Of a DNA stretch of 62,000 bases, positions 57,351 to 62,000 are shown piece by piece. The notes below the pieces were generated by a model that was not told where the DNA came from, made no database searches, and worked only from the letters and a program-made list of their open reading frames with translations. Origin of the DNA: Gnetum montanum (lineage: Eukaryota > Streptophyta > Gnetopsida > Gnetales > Gnetaceae); the NCBI GenBank assembly GCA_015680685.1, contig MNCI01038288.1, forward strand, positions 8,854 through 70,853. Reading direction: 5' to 3'. How positions within the stretch are numbered: position 1 is the first letter of the stretch; each line of letters begins with the position of its first letter. The position numbers were made by a program, and so were the translations under genes.

Positions 57351-60300
57351 TGGTGTAAGGCTGGAAGGTAAACAAACATCGAGAGATCGTCGGGCAGTCA
57401 TAGCTGACCCTACTTTCACTTGAGGGCAAGCTAGAAAAGGGAATGAAGGCAAAGTGCCTTGGATGGTTTGCACACAAATCAACCAAGGACTTCCCCGAGC
57501 GTAAGCTATAGCTAGCGCTGGGGTTATCTTGAATGATGTAAACAGGATGTAAACGAAATGCAAACAGTGACACAAAAATGTAAACAAAGCATACTGAATT
57601 ATAAATAAAGTGCAAACCAAGCTATATTGTAAAAAAAGAATAAACTGAAGTAAATAATTTAAATAGGAGGCAATGAAATTTATTGTCTTGTTTAATAAAA
57701 AGGTATGCACCAGTCAAACTGTAGCTGCACGTGTGGATGGCAAGTCAAGCACTAAGCCCCAGGACGATGTCTGAAGTGATGATGCGATGATGTAATGTGA
57801 TGAACGTGAGAAATGCTTGGATGCCAACAGTCAAGTGTGCCGAGCACCCAAGGATTGCAGGTTCTGTCCTCTCTCAGAATTTCCAATCTCTCCCCATTTT
57901 TTTTGCCTCCTAATTTATGTGAATTGACAAGGTATTTATAGGATTGGGCCGGGCTTTGGCACAGAATTTTAGAATGGAATCAATGGCTAAGAGATGAGAG
58001 GAAAGTGGATCTAGTAACATGTGTCCAATGGACAGTTGTGCTTGGGTTAGATGCATGCTAGTGAGAGTTGGATGTGTGTCAGACAGTTGTGCATGAGTTG
58101 GATGTGTGTTGGCAAGCTACGTTCTTGACCAAGTACATTGCATTTTATAATTTATGGGTTATTCAAGCCCATGAAACTACATTTAATTTAAACATGAGGG
58201 CCTAACATGCCCACACATGTCGATTTATAATGAAGTGTACAACAAGAGAAATTTGACCCCCGTTTGTGTGAAACTTCCTTGTTCCTAAGTCTTTCTGAAA
58301 TTTTTTGGAATGTTTTGAAAGTTGCTGATGCTGATAATTCTTTGCCATTTTCTGAAATATTTCTGAAATTTTTTGGAAGTTGATGAATAGTGTTCATGCG
58401 ATGAATAGTGTTTTACATAGTGATTAGTATTTACGCAGTGAATAGTATTTACGTGATGAATAGTATTTTACGTAGTGAATAGTGTTTGTGCATACTTACG
58501 CTATGCAACGTAAGAAAATGTAGCAGTAGCGTAATTAACCGAAAACACCTCTTTTAAGCCCCAAATTGTGATTTTCCAAAAGTTGCTGCTGCTGAGGATC
58601 TTCTGCCATTTTCTGAAACTTTTTTAAAATTTTCTGAAACTTCGATGAATACTGTTTGTGCGATGAATAGTGTTTTACGTAGTGAATAGTATTCATGTGA
58701 TGAATAGTGTATTATGTTGATGAATAGTGATTACACATCCTTACGCTTTGCAGTGTAAGAAAATGTATCAATAGCGTAATCAACTGAAAACACCTCTTTT
58801 AAGGCCCGAATTTTGATTTTCCAAAAGTTGCTATTGCTGAGAATCTTCTACCATTTTTTGAAGCTTTTTTGGAATTTTCTGAAACTTCAATGAATAGTGT
58901 TTGTGCGGTGAATAGTGTTTTACACAATGAATAGTATTCACGCGATGAATAGTGTTTTACGTTGATGAATAGTGATTACACATCGTTACGCTCTGCAGTG
59001 TAAGAAAATGTAGCCATAGCGTAATCAACCAAAAACACCTCATTTAAGGCCTGAATCTTGATTTTTTGAAGGTTAGGAGCTGCTGCAGACCTTGGCGAAG
59101 GTCAAGGGGGGTCCTTGTGCTTACTTGCAGCCTGTTTTAACTTAGTTTTGGGGCCCCAAACATTGGTGACGCTAATCCTTACGCTGTGTAGCATAAATAC
59201 AGTGCGAGCGCGCATTGTACTTAGCAAAAATTGCACTTTTTGACCTTGAAATGGATGATTCTTGATACCAACACTTGCTGTCATGATTTGTGGGCACCAG
59301 GGGAACCTTGCTTATTCCATGGTGGGCTGCTTGAAGCCATTTTAGAGGCTCTGAAGTTGTTTGGAAGTGTTGCCAAAATTTTTGTGGTGTTTCATTGGCC
59401 CCTCTTTGTTGACGCTTGGAGGAATTCACCCAAGAGGCGTCGACAAAGAAGTGCAAAACACCATGAACAAACAAGTACCAAACATTAACCGTTAGCCCTT
59501 AGCTGGGTGTCATCGCACCATTTTCAAAAGTACATGGGATTGAGGGAATGTGGTTAAGGATGCAAGGGAATTGGTTGTAACCAGGGAAGCTAGGAGGTTA
59601 AGGGCAATGATTGCTGCTGAGATTTATGGGAGAGGAATGCTCTCTTGTGCAGAAGTTATGTCATTGATCCTTGTCAACAAGCAGGTTTTTAGCAAACTCG
59701 GAACCAAGACATAGGAGGTGCATTGTCTAGAGAAACGAGACTCTTATAGAGTATTTGCGAGGCCCGTTGTAAATAGTCAAAGCCACGCAATGATGTGCAA
59801 CATGGTCTCTTTGAGACACGAGTGTAACTATTTTTTCAAGAGAACTACCTTCTTGCCTGGGGCTTGTATGAGAATGGCCAATAGTCTTTTGTTTATGATG
59901 TTAACGGGGTCTTGAAGACCTTTTCCGTGCATTTTGCTCTTTGACCCCTTTTTTTTTATTTTTTTTCTTTTTTTTTTGCTTTCTTTTTATCTTTTTTTTC
60001 GGTCTTTTTGAAAGAGCTTGCTTTTTCTACCATACTCATGTTTGAGCACTTGCATTTTGCATCATATACTATGTATCGTGTTTTGCATCACAACTGTTTA
60101 GAGAGATATAGTGTGTAACAGTGTATCAAGAGTTTTGTGGTGGGTAGAATATATCAAGGGGATATAATTGGATAAGATAAAGGAGCATGATGGGGAATAG
60201 GGAATGTATTAGGAGTCAGGAATGTACTTATGAATGGTTTGATTAACCCAGTTACGTGCATCAGGAAAAATGTGATACCTTATCATCACGATGCAATACA
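57351..60300 (-). repeat. Element VI probable 3′ LTR (right edge uncertain)
   Basis: On the minus strand a CTATAAATACC box lies at 57931-57942, leaving about 580 bp of R-U5 to the end at 57351. Upstream is a long U3 with ~250-bp tandem repeats (58270-59080). The U3 start was not located; a long T-run (59948-59999) may mark or precede it. Small open stretches (59231-59488, 59718-59915) resemble nothing known. Confidence 0.4.
58270..59080. repeat. Three ~250-bp tandem repeats with GAATAGT sub-repeats
   Basis: The phrase aaagttgct..gctga..atctt followed by gccattttctgaaa recurs near 58317, 58576 and 58822. Each unit also carries several tgaatagtgttttacg / gtgaatagtatt sub-repeats and a ttacgct..gcagtgtaagaaaatgta segment. 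Confidence 0.8.
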
Positions 60301-60559
60301 TCGATGTACGAATGCCTCAAGAGTGTCATCCTGCAAACACAACTCCAAGAAGACTAGAAAACCACAAATGAAATAGTCAGCTAAACACTTTAAACAAGGA
60401 GATGGAGTCACTACATGTAGCCTTCAAAGCAAACAGAATCATGAACAACATCAGTTTCATTATGCCCCATGGGATAAATCATGCAACAAGTCTCTGTGGA
60501 ACAGGAATAGCCAACTGCAACAACATATCTTTTCAGGTTTTTCCTAGTCGTTGATGATG

Positions 60560-60780
60560 TCACCAATTTATAGTCTTAATGGACTGTTGTGGATTAGTTT
60601 CATGTCATAAACCCTTGGACAGTTCCAGTTTAGCATCATGGAAGACGGTGCATTACTAGTTTATAGTCATAGCGGACTATGAAGAGGAAAACTAGTTTAT
60701 AGTCTTAGTGCACTCTGGATGCTAGTTTCTTGTCATGGTGGACGAATGTAGTAGTTTAGTGTCATACCGGATAGAACTTT
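60560..60780. repeat. Degenerate repeats next to the minisatellite
   Basis: Loose repeats around tagtttatagtc(a/t)tag.ggact (60567, 60657, 60690) and tagtttcatgtcat / agtttagtgtcat. They look like an older, diverged extension of the 37-bp array. Confidence 0.5.
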
Positions 60781-61187
60781 GTGGTATCAGTTTCAAGTCA
60801 TGATCCAGGACTATTTTGTGGTATCAGTTTCAAGTCACGATCCAGGACTGTTTTGTGGTATCAGTTTCAAGTCATGATCCAGGATTGTTCTGTGGTATCA
60901 GTTTTAAGTCATGATCTAGGATTATTCTGTGGTATCAGTTTTAAGTCATGATCCAGGACTGTTCTGTGGTATCAGTTTTAAGTCATGATCTAGGACCGTT
61001 CTATGATATCAGTTTCAAGTCATGATCCAGGACTATTATGTGGTATCAGTTTTAAGTCATGATCTAGGACTGTTCTGTGATATCAGTTTTAAGTCATGAT
61101 CCAGGACTATTCTATGGTATTAGTTTTAATTCATGATCCAGGACTATTTTGTAGTATCAATTTTAAGTCATGATCCAATACTGTGAC
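60781..61187. repeat. Minisatellite: 11 copies of a 37-bp unit
   Basis: Eleven consecutive 37-bp units built on gtggtatcagttt(c/t)aagt + catgatc(c/t)aggact + gttct, with few substitutions and no spacer. It begins a few bases beyond the integrase stop on the minus strand, i.e. in the 3′ untranslated part of element VI. Confidence 0.92.
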
Positions 61188-61209
61188 GTACCTCAAGTTT
61201 GTCAGACGT

Positions 61210-62000
61210 AGTACCTCTTCAAGTACAAGTGGTTTGTAGGATTGGCGAACTCGTTTCCGTCCATGTTAGCAAGTTTGAATGCTCCATTGTTGTATGCCTT
61301 GGTGACTAAATAAAGCCCTTCCTAGTTGGCTAAGAATTTACTTGGATGCTCTCGGGTGGCCTTGAGGACTAAATCTCCTTCTTTAATCAGGTGTTTGTGG
61401 AGATCGTGCTTGTGCCTTTGTCTCTGCTGTTTTTGGTACCATTCAATTTGATCAAGAGTTCATATACATTCCTCCTCTATTGTGTTGAGGTCAGCAATGC
61501 GTAATTCATTATTTTGACTTTCATCAAGGAGATTGGAGAGAGTTATCCACAATGAGGGAACCTGCAATTCTAAAGGTAAAATAGCTTCAAATCCATATAC
61601 AAGACTATATGGAGTTTTACCTGTGGATGTTCGATGTGTCATTCTATAAGCCCACAATGCATAGACCAATTGTTCATGCCATCGTTTCTTGCTCTGATTC
61701 AGCATCTTTTTGAGTATCATGATGACAGTTTTATTTGTAGCCTCTGCTTGACCATTACTCTGTGGGTAGTAAGGTGATGAAAATGCATGTTTAATGCCTA
61801 GAATTTCACAAAAACTTTTGGTATCTACGCTACTGAATTATGGCCCATTATTGGTAACGATGGTCATTGGAACACCAAAACGGGTTATAATATTTTCCAT
61901 TATAAAGGTGCAAACGTGTTTTGACATGTTTTTCCTAGAGGAATAGCTTCCACCCATTTTGTGAAATATTTAGTTGTAGTGATTATGAAGCTATGGCCTG
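61210..62000 (-). pseudogene. Element VI integrase (partial)
   Basis: Minus-strand integrase core and C-terminus. From the edge: KWVEAIPL-like, a PMTIVTNNGP stretch with TAA after it (61838-61855), where active enzymes have T-D-N-G-P-Q-F; PQSNGQAEATNK; then an open part, 61460-61720, with QSKKRWHEQLVYALWAYR and KTPYSLVYGFEAILPLELQ; and a C-terminal domain NWEGLYLVTKAYNNGAFKL and a NPTNHLYLKRYY end (about 61210-61350). The first catalytic Asp lies near or beyond the edge; the second is Asn. Confidence 0.8.

Larger units (their letters stand above)
57351..62000 (-). mobile_element. Element VI: Tat-like Ty3 retrotransposon, 3′ part (minus strand)
   Basis: From the right edge leftward: integrase, its C-terminal domain, a 37-bp minisatellite, a long repeat-rich region and a probable 3′ LTR that ends at 57351 with CCTTACACCA. 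The rest of the element lies beyond the window. It sits inside the 3′ region of element V, so it is the younger of the two. Its integrase motifs (WHEQLVYALWAYRMTHRTST, VYGFEAILPLE) belong to the Tat side of plant Ty3 elements. Confidence 0.7.

Noticed and set aside
57342-57710. 122-codon minus-strand frame
   Set aside because: It lies across the R-U5 part of a probable LTR and its boundary; no protein family matched.
59718-59915. 65-codon frame with Cys and Met residues
   Set aside because: No similarity recognised and it lies in a probable LTR; treated as chance.
60781-61187. CRISPR-like regular repeats
   Set aside because: Units are contiguous with no unique spacers, in a plant retroelement.
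60781-61187. tggtatcag in each unit resembling an initiator-tRNA primer site
   Set aside because: Only 9 bases match and the orientation and place (3′ untranslated region) make no sense for priming; probably chance.

Overview
The window looks like nuclear DNA of a seed plant with a large, repeat-choked genome. Introns are long and AT-rich, LTR retrotransposons are nested in one another, and gene remains are those of plant secondary metabolism: a terpene synthase 3′ end, CYP71-clan P450 pseudogenes and a plant-type methyltransferase fragment. The style suggests a gymnosperm, possibly a conifer; that is inference. There are no bacterial operons, rRNA, tRNA or CRISPR. The only coding sequence without visible damage is the pair of terminal terpene synthase exons at the left edge.

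Layout, left to right. 1-1.4 kb: last two exons of a terpene synthase. 2.2-9.1 kb: a decayed Athila-like Ty3 element (gag and protease relics) whose 5′ LTR was hit by a solo LTR, fused head-on to the 5′ end of a related minus-strand element. 9.55-11.75 kb: a two-exon P450 pseudogene. 12.6-15.4 kb: a compact element with ~1.15 kb LTRs around only 0.41 kb of interior and no coding capacity. 16.6-22.4 kb: an Athila-like gag-only element with a perfect TSD. 22.7-26.0 kb: a Copia relic (minus). 26.8-28.1 kb: a LINE-like fragment and a methyltransferase fragment. 28.8-30.9 kb: a Ty3 integrase relic behind a coiled-coil stretch. 34.2-41.75 kb: an Athila-like gag-protease element with a perfect TSD. 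42.9-44.4 kb: two LTR remnants. 44.5-45.6 kb: a MULE/SWIM transposase relic. 46.57-51.79 kb: a second copy of 10.88-16.21 kb. 51.95-57.35 kb: an Athila-like protease-RT-RNase H-integrase relic. 57.35 kb to the end: a minus-strand Tat-like Ty3 element, with repeats in its LTR and an 11-copy minisatellite behind its integrase.

How the parts relate. Four elements (I, II, III, V) form one Athila-like clan: they share gag, protease, a tRNA-Asp-type primer site, LTR ends TGATGA/TCATCA and, where preserved, a conserved 3′ noncoding block. II and III kept LTRs, primer site, gag and target duplications but have no polymerase, so they were probably moved by enzymes from relatives such as V. The P450 pseudogene was already broken when its second exon, its flank and the compact LTR element inside that flank were copied ~36 kb downstream. 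The points most worth a second look are that duplication, the compact element, a zinc-knuckle-like HPKG motif in gag, private palindrome clusters in each LTR U3, repeated polypurine-tract copies, and a conserved 3′ noncoding block.
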